Positions 47,160 to 59,944 of a stretch of DNA of 64,000 bases are shown here, in pieces; the stretch's first letter is position 1; the number at the start of each line of letters is the position of its first letter. The position numbers were made by a program, and so were the translations under genes. The notes beneath the pieces are model-generated. The model worked only from the letters and a program-made list of their open reading frames with translations. It ran no database searches and was not told the origin of the DNA. Origin of the DNA: Cheiracanthium punctorium (taxonomy: Eukaryota; Arthropoda; Arachnida; Araneae; Cheiracanthiidae). Where the stretch lies: positions 62,001 to 126,000 of the forward strand of contig JAWZYV010002500.1 of the NCBI GenBank assembly GCA_038373885.1, in the 5' to 3' direction.

Positions 47160-48775
47160 TCTTACCAGTTTAAATTTTTAATATGCATACAATACACATA
47201 AATTGCTTTATAAAGTTAAGGCAAATTTTGTCGCACTTTTGAAGATATGATGTGAAAGTGCAAGGTAGTTCTAAAAGAATGATGTCATGAAAATCCAGGC
47301 ACTGGTCTGGTAATGTCAGTAACTATTATAATCTTAAATAATTACTAATAATTATTTTTGTGTCAATAATTAGGTTATGAACCTAAAGTAAAAAAAATAT
47401 AATAATTAAAAACTTTACAAAATAAAGAATTTTTTTTCAAGTGATCCTGCTCAAAATAACTCATCCAGGTTTCATCGAGCAGGACTCACTTTGGCGAATC
47501 CTGGTGTCAACACTATCGAGGAGGAATAGGTGGAGAAAGAGATTGTAACCCTATAGAAAGAAGCATACAAGTCTCATAAGTTATGGAAATAGTGCTGCAA
47601 AATCAATATTATTCCTCTGGGCTCTCATTTTGCTTTCTACAACAATAGAATAAAATGCTTGATTTTGTGAAACCGATGGTGATAAAAAGCCAAATCTTAA
47701 TTTTCTTTCCCTGCGAAGATGTTATCTCAGCTTCAACAGAAAATACAATAAAATGCTCTCTTCGTCTTATTTCTCCCCTATGGTTAACACAAGATCACAC
47801 AAACTGCCATGTAAGCTTACACCTGTAATTGATTAAAATGATAGCAATTCTACTTTGTTACCACTGCCAGTATGTAAGAATGCAGGCAGCAAAGACTGCA
47901 TTTTAATTGTTAGTACCATTAACTAAGTAACTTAAACATCACCAGTTTGAATTTGAAATATTTAAAAAAAAAAAAAAAAAAAAAATTCAACATTTTTGTT
48001 TAAGTTAAATTTAAAACTTCAATTAATTTTGACCATACATTTCAAATGGTACAAAACATTTACCTTTTTTTTCAGCTAATAAAAAAATATTATTCCACAG
48101 CCTTGCATCTGCTAACAACCAACTTACTATTAGTAAAAATTATTACTTTTTTTTTGGCGAGATTTTCCCTGTAACAGACTTTGCTAAAATGGGATTTCAC
48201 TGTATTTACTAAGTTAAGACTTTATAAAGAAGCAGATGAATATGTTTTACTAAGTTAGGATTTTTTAAAGAAATAGATGAATGTTTTGACCAAAGCCACT
48301 AAAACCCTATCCAAGTTAACAGAAAAATCTAGCGATTATCCAATAAATCATTTTTATTATACTAGCCGCTAAGGCTCCTAGCTTTGCCGCCCATACCTTA
48401 CTCTGTTCTTTATACTCAAAGCAGTGTTGACTCAATTTTTGGCCTCATTTCAATGAAAATCATGTTTCTTTGTTTTATAACAGAATTTGCCCTTAAATTT
48501 ATTTAAGTTAGGTTTGCTACACATTTTGGGTGTCATCATAAAAGCTAATCTTGAAGCAACAAATGGTTAAAGTGTGCCTTAGCCTAATGCATGGCCAAAT
48601 TTTTTAGATGGGCAATTAAGGTGCCAAGTATTGTAAATTCGATATTTTAAAGCTGCGAAAAAGCCCAAAAGATCTTGCATCCCTTATTATTGTATCATCT
48701 AGCTACTGCGTGAAATATGCTTGCTCTATTTGACGTCATCAAACTTAATTTTCATTTACGCACATTCATTGTAAT
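47160..48775. other. Intergenic stretch without recognised genes
   Basis: Contains a poly(A) tract at 47964-47985 and ACTAGCCGCTAAGGCTCCTA at 48361, a fragment of the dispersed repeat also seen near 28140. The 47450-47800 part is less AT-rich but has no readable protein. Confidence 0.45.
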
Positions 48776-48776
48776 G

Positions 48777-49086
48777 ATTAACCATTTTCAAATATACATA
48801 AATGTAGCTGAAAACATGCTTTTAAACTTTTGATTATCAATTCAAAACAAAATTTAATACTTACAGTTATGGAAGAAAAATAATATGTCCTTGAAATGTA
48901 ACTTTTTGATGCTAAAAACAAACTTTGGTTTTTACACCAGCAACACATGTGTTGATCAGTCATAGAGCAACTTCCCATGAGCCTCTAGTAATAAATATAT
49001 GCAACTAATATTTTAGTTTAAATTTTGCTGGTGGCTGCACAATCAATGTGCCTCCAAGGTACATGAAATGACTGACCTTCCCCTAG
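48777..49086 (+). mobile_element. Truncated right part of the GGTGGTGTACCTTGG MITE
   Basis: Matches about 40555-40860 closely: ACCATTTTCAAATATACATA, TTATGGAAGAAAAATAATAT, TGATGCTAAAAACAAACTTT and CTCCAAGGTAC, ending CCTTCCCCTA. The left portion of the element is missing. Confidence 0.75.
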
Positions 49087-49216
49087 TATTGCTTTTGAGA
49101 GCAAAAAGTGGTCATTAGAAGAAGCTTATGTATTTGCATATATCGGGTCAATCCAGGAATTTTTTCCAGGATCCCATTTTTGAGAAATTGCTTATTTTTG
49201 TGAATTTCAACACTTA

Positions 49217-51976
49217 AGGTAAGTGCTCCAATAGTGGGCCACGTACCAGTAGTGAGCCACCTGGATGTTTTATTCAAAAAACAAGAAATTCAAATGTTCC
49301 AATGAGATTAGAGATCTGCCTGTGATTGGCTGAAACAATTATCAATTAAGTACCAATGGCACAGTCTTTATTTCCCATTTAGTTAGGAATTAGAAGGTTT
49401 GTTGCTGAAATTGAATTCTCAAAGAAGCATTTTAAACCTGTTCTTTTTCATTCAGCTCCTTTTTTAGCATACATTCTACTTGTTTTCAAATGAATTGTTA
49501 TTGATATTATTTAATTATATACTGACTAGATTATAAAATATTATTGAATTAAATAATAATTACAGTTTATAGATATTTAAGGGTGGCCCATTTTGGGAAC
49601 AATATTTTACTAAATGTTCCAGTAGTGGGTCTGGGTGGCCCATTACTGGAGCATACACTTTTTTTCAAATACACAGTTTTCTGGTGTATATTTTAGAAGT
49701 TATATCTTGTACAGTCTTTTTGGATAACTAGATTTGCTTTATTTTTATTAGAACCAGTAGTGGGCCAGGCGGCCCACTTTTGGTAAACTAATGGCCCACT
49801 ACTGGTACACTAATGGGGATTATTCTCACATGATAAATTTTATGTTCTTGGCTGAAAAATGCCAATTAAGCATGTCAGACATAGATATTTAAAATTTTTG
49901 AAAGCATATTTTTATAAGCACTACACTGAAAATAGTTTAAATATTTTATAAAAGTGAAATTTAACATAAAAATATTATATATATACTAATTTAGATTAAT
50001 ATAAAGCTTTTGCTTGATTTGTTATTATAAAAGTAAGCTTTGTGAGAAAATAAGGTTAAGTTCTGATTTCAGAGTAATTAAGAACAATTTTATTCTATTC
50101 TTTATTATTATACTTAAAAAATGAAGACTATAACTTTGCAAGACCTTCGCATCTGCATGAATCTTCTAATGACTAATTCACATTTAAGAGTTCTATTTTT
50201 CCTATAAAAATTCAATAATTAAATTCATAATTCTATTTTATATTTTGAGTTGCATTTATTCAAAGCTGTAATTAAGACAAATGATCTGTGCTAGTAAGTG
50301 TTTCTTATAGTAGATATAGATGATTTTGCATAAAGATTTTTTTTTAATGGAATTATTTCTTTTTTAAACCAAAATTTACCATTATCTGATTAACATAGAA
50401 TATTCTAACCAATTACTTAAATAATAAATATTTTATAGTACTAACCATTAAATTTTCATTTTAGAACAATGGAAAGAAGAGAAAAACATTATTCAGAAGA
50501 TAATTTAATAGCTGCTATTAAAGATGTAGAAAAAGGTCATTCGTTCAGTTGCTAAAAAATACAACATTGCAAGAGCAACATTACAAAGGAAATTAAAAGG
50601 TGAAGTAGTACTTGCAACAAAGAAAGGACCAAAACCAATATTTAGATGTTCAAGAGTCAACTGAAGGTTTTATGGACTCTGTAGAATCCCAACACGTTGG
50701 GTCTATAGTTGATCAGGTAGCAATCAATGAACATATCTATAAAACCGAAAAAGGAAACAATGACAGTCCCATTGCTGGGCCATCAAAAATTATTCCATCA
50801 CCATTTAAGAGGGCTCTTTTCTGGCCACAGAGTGAAAATGACAATAGAAAAAAGAGGAAGTATGAGAAACTTCCTGCTGTAGTTACTTCACCACAAATGA
50901 TTACGTATTATAAGATGCTAAAAACGCAAAAGCTGCTGAAAAAGAAAAGAGAAAAATAGAAAGAGAAAGGAGGAAAATGGAGAGTGAACAAAAGAAAATC
51001 AACTACACAAAAAGAACCAGAAAATGTTTATCAGAATCTTCAGTTTCATTTAATGATTCTACTGTAAATGAATCAAGGGACTTGGATTATAATGAGAGTG
51101 ACGAAGAAGGGATGCCCATTTTTGATATGTCACAGTTAAAAGAAGGCCAATTTGTTCTTGTGTCTCTGATGGGGGGGGGGGAAAAGAAACACACAAAAAT
51201 ATGTGTATTTGTGTATCATACAAAATATACAAGAAAAGGTTATAAATGTTCAGGGGTTGAAGTCTGCAAAGGACAAAAAGGATTTAATAATTATCGAAAA
51301 TGATGTACTCAATATAACCTATAAAGATGTAATATCTATAATGCCTCAACCAGAACTTAAAATTAAAGACTGACAGTTAACATACACCTTTCACAAAAAA
51401 TTGGCTGTTAAAGAAAAAATGTAAATATTATGCAATTAAATTCTTAAATAAAGATTTAATTTATATAAAGTTGTTATATTGTATATTTTGTAGTATACTA
51501 TGTTATTATTACAATATATAATGATTTTATTCTTTTTTCTTTAGCACGTTTAATAAATCTGGGTGACTCACTTTTGGTATTCTCTTATGTAGTGACTAAG
51601 TTCCTTAAATAAGGATTTTAATTTATATCAAAGCCATTTTAATCGAATTTTTTATAGTGAACTATGTTATTATTACAGTATATAATGATTTTATTATTTT
51701 TTCTTTAGCACAATCAACAAATTTGGGTGGCCCACTTTTGGTATGCCCACTACTGGTACATGAAAAATTTGCTATGCCCACTTCTGGCGCACTGAAGGGA
51801 TCTAAGTTTTTAATTTTTTTAAAAATATATAGCAATTATTTTGCTCTTTCATGTAATCATTATTTTAGGTAAGAGTTCAAACAACCATAAAAAATATAGA
51901 TCAACAAAATTTCTCTAAAATTTAAATAATAACTGAGCAAATACCCTTAAGGGGCCCACTAACTGTGCATTTACCT
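49217..51976 (+). mobile_element. Pogo-type element with pipsqueak HTH and GGCCCACTACTGG subterminal repeats
   Basis: 2760 bp. Left end AGGTAAGTGCTCCAATAGTG and inverted right end AGGTAAATGCACAGTTAGTG; TA flanks both sides (49215-49216, 51977-51978). Both ends are studded with GGCCCACTWCTGGTA-type motifs in both orientations at about 49233, 49583, 49621, 49745-49800, 51560, 51725-51795 and 51955. The interior encodes the N- and C-terminal parts of a pogo-like transposase but lacks the DDE core, so it is a deletion derivative. Confidence 0.85.
50469..51373 (+). pseudogene. Pogo-type transposase remnant: psq HTH + C-terminal region, DDE core deleted
   Basis: Starts MERREKHYSEDNLIAAIKDV. After a frameshift near 50541-50553 it continues RSVAKKYNIARATLQRKLKG, a pipsqueak-type HTH, followed by KKGPKP. 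The frame shifts again near 50630, and the downstream part contains IPSPFKRALFWP, a Lys/Glu-rich charged segment, VLVSLMGGGEKK and GYKCSG. A last shift near 51250 leads to a segment ending MPQPELKIKD and a TGA at 51371-51373. The few hundred residues that should hold the DDE triad between HTH and SPFKRALFWP are absent. The ATG follows a TTTTAG that could be a splice acceptor. Confidence 0.75.
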
Positions 51977-52837
51977 TATTTTTATGAATTTTCATACCAA
52001 ATTTTTAAAATTCCCTTTTTTTTAAATAATTGATGAAACAGATTAAAATTGTAGGGTAAAATGACAATGAAGGGGACCACTTTCATCATCTATAATTTTG
52101 TAAAGGGCCACAAAATGGATCCAATTTTTGTCTGCATCAACCCCTGAATATGCACAACATTTATTTGTTCAGCATTAGTTAATAATTAATCATGAAATGA
52201 AACTGAACTGATAGCTTTATCAAGCCGATTTATGAAACATTGCGTGAAGAAGATTCATTCTGTTATAGCAGCAGTAAAAGGAGAAAATTGTTGAAGAGGT
52301 CACACTCATTACTTCAGGTCCTTCAATGAAGTTGGCACATTACCAAGTAGCCGTTTTTACCAGGTAACAGAGAGAAAAAGAAAGAAACAATTGCACAAAT
52401 AAAAGAAAAACTATTTATCAAGTTAGATAGCTGCTTGAAGATCACTTTTAGTCATCTTAATTTAATTTTTGAAACTGGAGAGTGATTACTATACTCTTTG
52501 AGAGTCATGTAAGTATAACCAATTTCAACATTTTAAAGTTCCTAATTTTTATTAACATAAATTTATTTGTAATAATAAATTCTGCAAGTACTAATAAATT
52601 ATTGATAAATCAGCAATAGTTATTAATGACTCTGCATGCTAAAAATAACTGAATTTAAAAATTTAATTCTGAATTTTTTTTTAAACTCTCAATCTTTGCT
52701 ATGTAACTAACCTATGTTTTTAACACGTTCCACACAGCACCAATCGTTAGAGACAAACAGACAGCAGCAAAGTAAAAAATAAATGTAGTAATTTCAATGA
52801 AATTTATTAAAACACTACACAAATATATGGCTTAAAT

Positions 52838-53079
52838 CAGGGGTCCATTAAGGAATTTTTTTCAAGGTCCCATTTTTGTGAATTTAAATATCTATTTGTG
52901 AATTTTCATAATTTTTTTTTCTTAAAATTACTTACAAAACAAATTAAAATATATGGTAAATTGACAATGAAGAATTGTTTTAATTGATTGTATGTTTGTG
53001 AAGGGGCTCGTTTATAATCAATTATAATTTTGTGAAGGGGCGGTGAAATGAATCAAAATTTTGTCTGCATCAATTCCTG
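52838..53079. mobile_element. 242-bp MITE of the CAGGGGTTGATG family, 5-bp TSD
   Basis: Left end CAGGGGTCCATTAAGGAATT; inverted right end CAGGAATTGATGCAGACAAA. TAAAT flanks both sides (52833-52837, 53080-53084). Non-coding. This is the most complete copy of the repeat interrupted at 49.2-52.1 kb. Confidence 0.75.
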
Positions 53080-53084
53080 TAAAT

Positions 53085-54160
53085 TTACATGTGCAGCAAA
53101 ATATCACAGCTTTTTCTGTCTAATTTTGGCTGTTTTGTATGTATCTAAAATATCTTCAAAAGCATTGTCAAATCAGTAGGCAACATTGTTATGTTGAAAT
53201 TATTTTAAATATTGTAAACAAGCTTGAAAACATTTATTAAAACTTGCATCTTGTCAATAAATCACATTTTAACTAGTCAATAATTTAGTGATGAATTTAT
53301 ATTTTTAACTTTTATTTATTTTTTTCTACTAGCAAACTGACAAAAACATCTCCTGCACATCATATTGAGAAGTTTAGGTTTAGACAAATTTTTTTTTTTA
53401 AAGATTTTTAACCTTAAATGCAGGGCGATATTTTTCTGGATTAAAATATATATATATATATATATACACAGCATATTTAAGCAAGTGTTTCAAAATGATA
53501 AAAAAAAACTAAGTTTAGAAATTACACATGATTCTAAAATCAAAATTGTTAATTTAATAAAGAATAAATGACAAATCGTTTTAAGATTTTATACATCAAG
53601 TATCAACTGAAAATTAATACTTTTTCTAAAAATACTTAAGGCCACAAATTATCAATAAAGTGCATACAGAAAATGCATGTTTTTAAGTCAATATACATCA
53701 GAGTTACAAAAATTTCTCACATAGAAAGAAAACGCGCAAAATATTTTATTTACAGTTTATTATGATAGGATATCTAACCTCGCAGCTCTGTAACATGAAG
53801 GCGGAAAACATTTTATCAGCAGAGATTTGTTTCTAACAATGTTATTACCTGTACAATTTTCAAAACACCCCCCTATGCCATGAGCGTTTTGTTTGCACGG
53901 AGTTTTAATAACCCATGTTTAGTTATGAGAAATCGCATCCAATAAAGGAGCCCGGCGTGAGTTTCCAGGTCAGAGAAAATAAAGCTGCCGTGAAGATACC
54001 TTTAATTTTCCTTTTTTACTTTTTTTAAACAATACAAAAATGGTGGAAAAGGAAATCCATTGTTCTTAACATTTCGAAGAAAGTGTTCATAAATAAGACG
54101 TTTTGAGCGAAATAAGAGTAAAGTTTATTTACAATCATAAAGGATTGGTAGGGAACTCGA
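53085..54160. other. Intergenic stretch without recognised genes
   Basis: AT-rich with a (TA)n tract at about 53447-53466. GC content rises from about 53800 toward 54200. No coding frame is recognised. Confidence 0.45.
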
Positions 54161-54162
54161 AA

Positions 54163-54330
54163 CTTACCCCCGCTGGCGGCCAACGCATCGCTGTGGTGAA
54201 TGCCAAATGGAATATGACGCAAGCGAAAACTGTGACGTAAGGCTTTTTTTTTTTTTTTCTTCGATGCAGGAGTACGACTACATTCATTGCACGCATGCGT
54301 GTTTCGAGAATTAAATGGCGGGTTGAAAGT
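54163..54330 (-). promoter_or_regulatory. Candidate CpG-rich promoter with CRE and possible short first exon
   Basis: On the minus strand a CRE-like TTACGTCA (54233-54240) lies 45 bp upstream of an ATG (54188) that opens MRWPPAG and runs into a consensus donor GTAAGT (54167-54162). The NRF1-like CACGCATGCGTG is at about 54290. On the plus strand, AAATGGCGGG follows at 54313. The composition differs sharply from the surroundings. No downstream exon was identified, so a host gene here is only a suggestion. Confidence 0.3.
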
Positions 54331-55127
54331 TTTAAAACAATGGCCTTTTTGATAAGGTAGTCAAATCAAATGCGGTATTAAATAGTAGCCTAACTAGATG
54401 AATGTATAAAAATTTTAGTTTATTTCAATAAAGCCGATTAATTCTAATTAAATGACTCATTCGTTTTAAGTAGTTAGATTATAAACGCTAGGAATCAAAA
54501 TTTTTTTTTAAATACAAAAAATATTGCATTTTGATGCAATTATTACAAAAATATACTAATGGATTTTTTATTACAAACATTTTAGTTGGGTTTACAAGTT
54601 TTTTTTTTTTTTTTTTTACGGTACTCAAAACTGCAATTTTCGTCATTTTATTCAATAAATACGCATTATTAAAATTATAAAGAAGAAAATTTACGAAAAG
54701 ATTTTCCAGTTCAATCGTGCTATATTTCAATTTAAGTAATACAGAATGATTTCTTTATAAAATTAACATGTAAAAGAAAAAAAATGTACTTATTTTGATA
54801 AACTTGGAAAAATGTAATGAAAATAAATATGAGTTTGAGCATGCCCATTACTTAACAAAAATCACTTAAAGGAAACTGGTGTTAGAAGATAAAATAATTA
54901 AAACTTAGTTTGATAAGTACCCCTGGAATTTTTTTTTTTTTTTTTTTTCTGGATACGTCCTTGGGAAAAGGAGTTACAATTCCTTAAAATATCGCTGATC
55001 AAGCAATTGAACTTCCTCGGGCCAATTATCAATTTGCAATTGCAAAATTGAGATTGAAGCTCTTCCTGTGAGCACATATTTGGAAATATAAATTTAAAAA
55101 GTAAACTATATCTGAAAATGATTTGGC

Positions 55128-55362
55128 CTCACTATGGCACAAGTGGTTCTGCCACTGAAAATGGTAGATGGCTGAAGTGTGAAGGTCCCGGGTTCGAGTC
55201 AAATCGTGCGGCTGTTGATCCGGAGTTTTGGTAGGTTTTCTCTAGATGTAACGTGGATATGCATTAGAACCCCTTAGAAAGTCCTCCTACCAAGGCACCC
55301 CCCCCCCCCCCTGGCAGATCGCCCTAGTCTAGCGTTGCCATAATCACACACAACAGCAACAA
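55128..55362 (+). repeat. tRNA-derived SINE, copy 2
   Basis: The B-box-like GGGTTCGAGTC at about 55190 is followed by AAATCGTGCGGCTGTTGATC. The SINE body follows: GGTTTTCTCTAGATGTAACG, then ATTAGAACCCCTTAGAAAGT and CCTCCTACCAAGGCA. A C run and a tail with CAACAGCAACAAC come last. It matches the minus-strand copy at 35996-36236 over most of its length. Confidence 0.8.
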
Positions 55363-55364
55363 CT

Positions 55365-56495
55365 GAAAATTATTTGTCTGCAAGATTATTTATGTTCGAT
55401 ACTTAGCAAGATTATTCATGTTTGATACACAATTTTGATGTCAGTCCTATACACGGAGCAAAAAGCAAAATTGCATCCCCTTCGCGATTTGACGATACAC
55501 TGATATTCCTTTGTAAAAGAATCAAGGAAAACTTTATTATATTGGTTATGTTTAATTTTCGACATTTCAAATTAATATTTCACAACTTCAAACTACACTG
55601 GACAATTTCATCAACACATGCATGAGCAATGTTTGTTTGTGATTGAAAGTTGTTCTTGTGCTTACGGGTTGGATATTTCTAAACGAATGCACATCCACCT
55701 CCGTGCATGCGCAGCAGCAAAATTTACGAAAGCATGGACACTCGGTATTTCGATTACGAACACTCCCATGCCACTTCTCCTAACACGTCACAAGCCAAGA
55801 CGCGGATGGGAGGGAGAAAAAAAATCTGTGAGGCAATCATAGCTTTTGCAGCATCGGAGATCAGAGGGAATTCCTGTCTACAGCGTATCAGTGAAAGAAG
55901 GCAGAAAAGGTAGGGGAGGGGGGGGGGGCATTATCGTAAATATGGGAAATAAAACGATCTAGTGTTTTTACGTTCAACGTAACGTCAATTGGTGATTTAA
56001 ATTTTAAAATACTCCACAAAACCACTAAAATTTGAAACATAGTAAATAAAATCACATTACCTTAAACTTTGCCAAAAAATCGTACAATTTTGCCTTGCGG
56101 CCGTATAACCGTACAACTAAGCTAAAATCCGTACATTGTACGGCCAAACCGTACAAGTTGGCAGGTATGAGCTAAGTATTTGGTATTCAAAGGGAAAAGA
56201 CTCTTGACAGAATTGAGTAAATTGCACTTGAACTACAAATTCTATCCTGCTGGGCTCCTAAGTTTGTTTTGTACAAATTACTCATATGAACCCCCCCCCC
56301 TACAGATATATTTATAAATTTATTGAAGGTTAAGGAGAAATATTTTGTTATTCCCCATTACTTTCAACAGAATGTGCTTTATTTTTCCTCATCAAATTGC
56401 AATAATTGGTACATAAGGTTAAGTCAATTTTTTTAGACTTTTCTAATAATTTCCTATGGGTGAAAATACCAAATATCTTTATTATTTTCATTTTA
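55365..56495. other. Intergenic stretch, one GC-rich patch
   Basis: A GC-rich patch at about 55690-55920 contains TGCATGCGCAG and overlapping short reading frames with no recognisable similarity. A G run follows at about 55917-55928. At 56100-56160, CCGTACAA-type phrases recur (four in 60 bp), possibly an element end. Confidence 0.4.
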
Positions 56496-56630
56496 AAAGG
56501 AGGAGCAGAGGCGTAGCCAAGGGAAGGTGGAGTTAGGGGGGGGGGGTCATAATCCCCCCCCCCCAATGAGGAATTTTTCGCCATACAAAATGTATATTCT
56601 TCACTACATTATCACACACTTGTATACATA

Positions 56631-59600
56631 GGGTCATTCCATGTCAAATCAACCAGGGGTCTGGACCTTGACATCTCAGATTTCAATAATTTTTGGTTTA
56701 CAGTTTGTACCTACGGAGTATATGAAAAATCCAATTTTTTAACTTTTTGGAACAGTAGTTTTTCTTCTATGATTTTTTTTAAATTAGAAAAAGTGCAAAA
56801 ATTTACACTGTTGCCATTCATAAAATCATTCATAATTCTGTTACGAATTATGCCAGAGTGCTCATTGGTGGATCATTTTAAAGCTCTTTTTATGAGCTTT
56901 AATCTGATATACAACACAATACATTTTAATTAAATTAAATTTTTTATGGAATTTTAAAAATTTAAATTTTTCATAAACATCACTTGATTTTTTTCAAAAA
57001 AATGTATGTTTATCTTCTACTTGTTTGTTATCTAGAGGTATGCAAAGTTTCAAGATGGAGAAATAATGGGTATTGAAGAAATTAATTTTTATATAAAGAC
57101 AAGTGCAACATAGCGAGCATAACAAAAAAAAATCAAAACTATCACCTTTTTCCCTTTTAGAGAAATCAATTCTGACTAATAAAATCTGGGAAAATGATAG
57201 AATTTTCAAAACATGAGCCTATCAAATATTTTGTCAATATGCTCATTATCTCAAGTCTAATTAATGGAATATAATTAATCTAAATCAATAGGTATTTTTG
57301 AATTTACCCTGTCAGATAAAAATTTTAATATACCATGTTAGTCAATAACGATATAATTTAAAATAAAACAATTCATTACCTGGGAGATTAAATCATCCAT
57401 TTCTGTATAAATTAAGCAAATTAAATAATTTAATTAAGTTTTTGCTTTATATATGTAATATTCACACAGTTCATATGATTTACAGCTTATTAGCATACTA
57501 GTTACAACTATATAATCTTGATTAAATAAAAAGTCCCTATTCAAATTTTATCTTCAATTATGAAATTTTTGATAATTTAGTTTTTTATCCAAAATGACTG
57601 ATCATGCTGTCATTTCCATCTGGGTTAGTGTATATGTTCTTCCGGTTGCTGTACAAGGATTCACCTTTTTTTAATATATCACAGACTGGAACTTCTAAAA
57701 TATCAGGTCTAGGTTTAGGAAAGCAGAATGATGGAGCTGGTTCTTTAGGATGAAGAAAGCTAACCTTATAATAATTTGATTCATGGTTTTTAGCAAGAAT
57801 GCATGCAAGCCACCAAGAACCCCCACAATTAACAGTTACAAATACTGAATCATATACTTTTCTATCTAAAATATTTTCTGGAACTATTGGAGACTCAATA
57901 CATTCTTGTGAACTGAAAGAATAAGGTTTTGTCAACATCTGTGAATCAGATACTGGAATGATGGCATGAATCTTTTGAGTTCCTTGTATAGTATGTGCAT
58001 CATCAAAACGTGAAATCAGTCTTTTCTCATTCCCATTGTACTGATCATTTGTGCAGTACATAAAACGCATGCCATGTATAGTTTTGTTTGCAAAATCATA
58101 CAGTTGTTTGGGAGTAATTAATTATGTGGCCTTCATATGGTCTTTGACCACCACATGCACTTTTCCCTTGTGATGTGGCAAAAAATTGCCACTCAGCATC
58201 AATGCCAAAATCACTTTTGTGCAGGCAAATGTTTAGAAAATTTTCCCTATTTTTATACTGAGCTGCAGATCCATCTGAAAAGTAGTATATTTTAGAAATG
58301 TTGAGACTTTCTTTGAGTTCCGCTATAAGATGAATATGAAACAGATTGAATGCTACTGTTATGTGCTTCAAACATTCAGATATGAAAACATAATTGAGGT
58401 GCTTAATTTTATCGTTACCTTCTTTATAATAAATAACAAAAGGATGAAGGGTAGACTGAGTAGTAGACCTACGGTAAGATTGTACCTCATCCTGTAAAAC
58501 AAAGCCATAGTTTTCAGAAAAATCACACGTTATCAATATTTCTCCACTTTTCAAATTTTCTTTTGTATGATTATAAAATTTCTTTTGTTGCTCTGCAATA
58601 AATGAGTGTTTTTAGCTTTAAAAGAACAGAAGTGAAATCATCAATTGAAAACTGTTTTTCTCACAACAGTTTCCATTGTGCATTGATATGTTGCTATCCA
58701 TTTTCTGTAAGTGACGTTGTCAATCATTTCTTCATCCAGAAATCTATTTTTAAAATTTGTAATTCCTGGACATTTTTTGCAGTCATTCATGTAACAATTG
58801 GCTGAGGATGGATTACACATTATTTTGGCAAGACAAATTTTATACTTTTTTAGCACACTTCCTTTGTGCCGTACACTTTGGTCTCATGTCATCATATCAT
58901 CATCAATGAAAATTTATTGATTCCTGATCCATCCAGCATAAGCTTCACATTCTGATGATTAATACAAACTCAAACTATATGAGTCCCACTTTTCCCTGCT
59001 AAAATACAGTTTTTTTGGTCTCATGTCACAAAACTTTGAAAAACCAACTTTATGAGTTGGATGTTCCTCTTTAAATAATTGATAAATTTCTTTTAAGTTG
59101 CCAAAATTAACCTCTTTTGTACATGGGTTTTTGTGCCATTATCTGTAATAATTGATACAAAATCTTTTTACCAGGCATTATTCTACTGACTTCTTCATTG
59201 TTATCAATTACAGCCTTGATAGTTTTTTCATCTAATGTTTTTCCTGGCTTAGGGTTTGGAGTTGAAAGAATTCCTTTCTCATTAACTAGTTTTCTAGCTA
59301 TTCTGACCATATAATCATTTACTCCGAGAGGGAGGGGGTCATGCCTTTCTAGCCCCCCCCCCTTAATCCGCCCTTGCTTGTAGCAGAGTCATGTCAAACC
59401 AAAACACAAACAGTGCTAAGAAGAAAATAGAAAAAAGCATTTCTTCTGATGTTTAGAGGCTTAAACAAACAGTTTTAACAAGGCAAGAAGGTTCAAACAA
59501 GAAGTATTTTGAATGATGCACTAATTCAAAAATTAGTTTCTTGAAAACCCCTTATTTCTCCATCCTGAAACTTTTCATACCTTTAGGCAATAAATAAAAG

Positions 59601-59944
59601 ATTAACATATGTTTTTGAAAAAAATCAAAGGCGATGTTTTTGAAAAACCAATTACATATCATATTAAAGCCCATGAAAATAGCTTTAAAATGATATATTA
59701 ATGAGCACTCAGACGTTTTTCTTTACCGAATTATGGATGATTTTGTAAATGGCAACAGTGTCAATTTTTGCAATTTTTCTCGTTTTTAAAAAATCCTAGG
59801 AAAAAAACTACTGGCCGAAAATTTTTTTTAAATTGGGTTTTTCATAAACTCCACAAGTACAAACTTAACCAAGAATCATTAAAAATCAGATGTCAAGGTC
59901 CAAAAATATTTTTTTTTTTTGGTTGATTTGACATGGAATGACCC
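56631..59944 (-). mobile_element. Second Sola-like transposon, 4-bp TSD, nested
   Basis: 3314 bp. Both ends read GGGTCATTCCATGTCAAATC inward. CATA flanks both sides (56627-56630, 59945-59948). Inverted arms of about 420-450 bp run to about 57080 and from about 59525. The termini resemble those of the element at 18634-22417 but diverge beyond the first 25 bp, so the two are related, separate families. A stretch of G/C runs at about 59325-59378 (AATCCGCCCTTGCTTG) looks like a remnant of a MITE inserted within it. Confidence 0.88.
57585..59310 (-). pseudogene. Sola-like transposase pseudogene (central and C-terminal parts)
   Basis: Read on the minus strand in order. 59310-59107 has VRIARKLVNEKGILSTPNPK and MPGKKI. 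58856-58641 has NCYMNDCKKCPG, a Cys-cluster. 58554-58096 is the catalytic-looking core with LITCDFSENYGFV, IYYFSDGSAAQYKN and EWQFFATSQGKSAC, whose Asp residues fit a D-D-D/E nuclease. 58070-57585 is a C-terminal region with WWLACILAKN and YYKVSFLHPKEPAPSF. Frameshifts separate the pieces, one being a 2-base loss just after GKSAC. The N-terminal Cys-rich region is missing. Sola is my best assignment. Confidence 0.7.

Larger units (their letters stand above)
49144..52145. repeat. CAGGGGTTGATG dispersed repeat, split by a pogo-type element
   Basis: The left piece 49144-49216 (GGGTCAATCCAGGAATTTTT, GGATCCCATTTTTGAG) and right piece 51977-52145 (GAATTTTCATACC to CTGCATCAACCCCTG) together match the uninterrupted copies at 52838-53079 and 24370-24510. 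The element at 49217-51976 sits at the TA in CACTTA. Confidence 0.7.

Noticed and set aside
55618..55913. Overlapping 74- and 68-codon plus-strand frames in a GC-rich patch
   Set aside because: No similarity recognised and no splice or start context that favours either frame.
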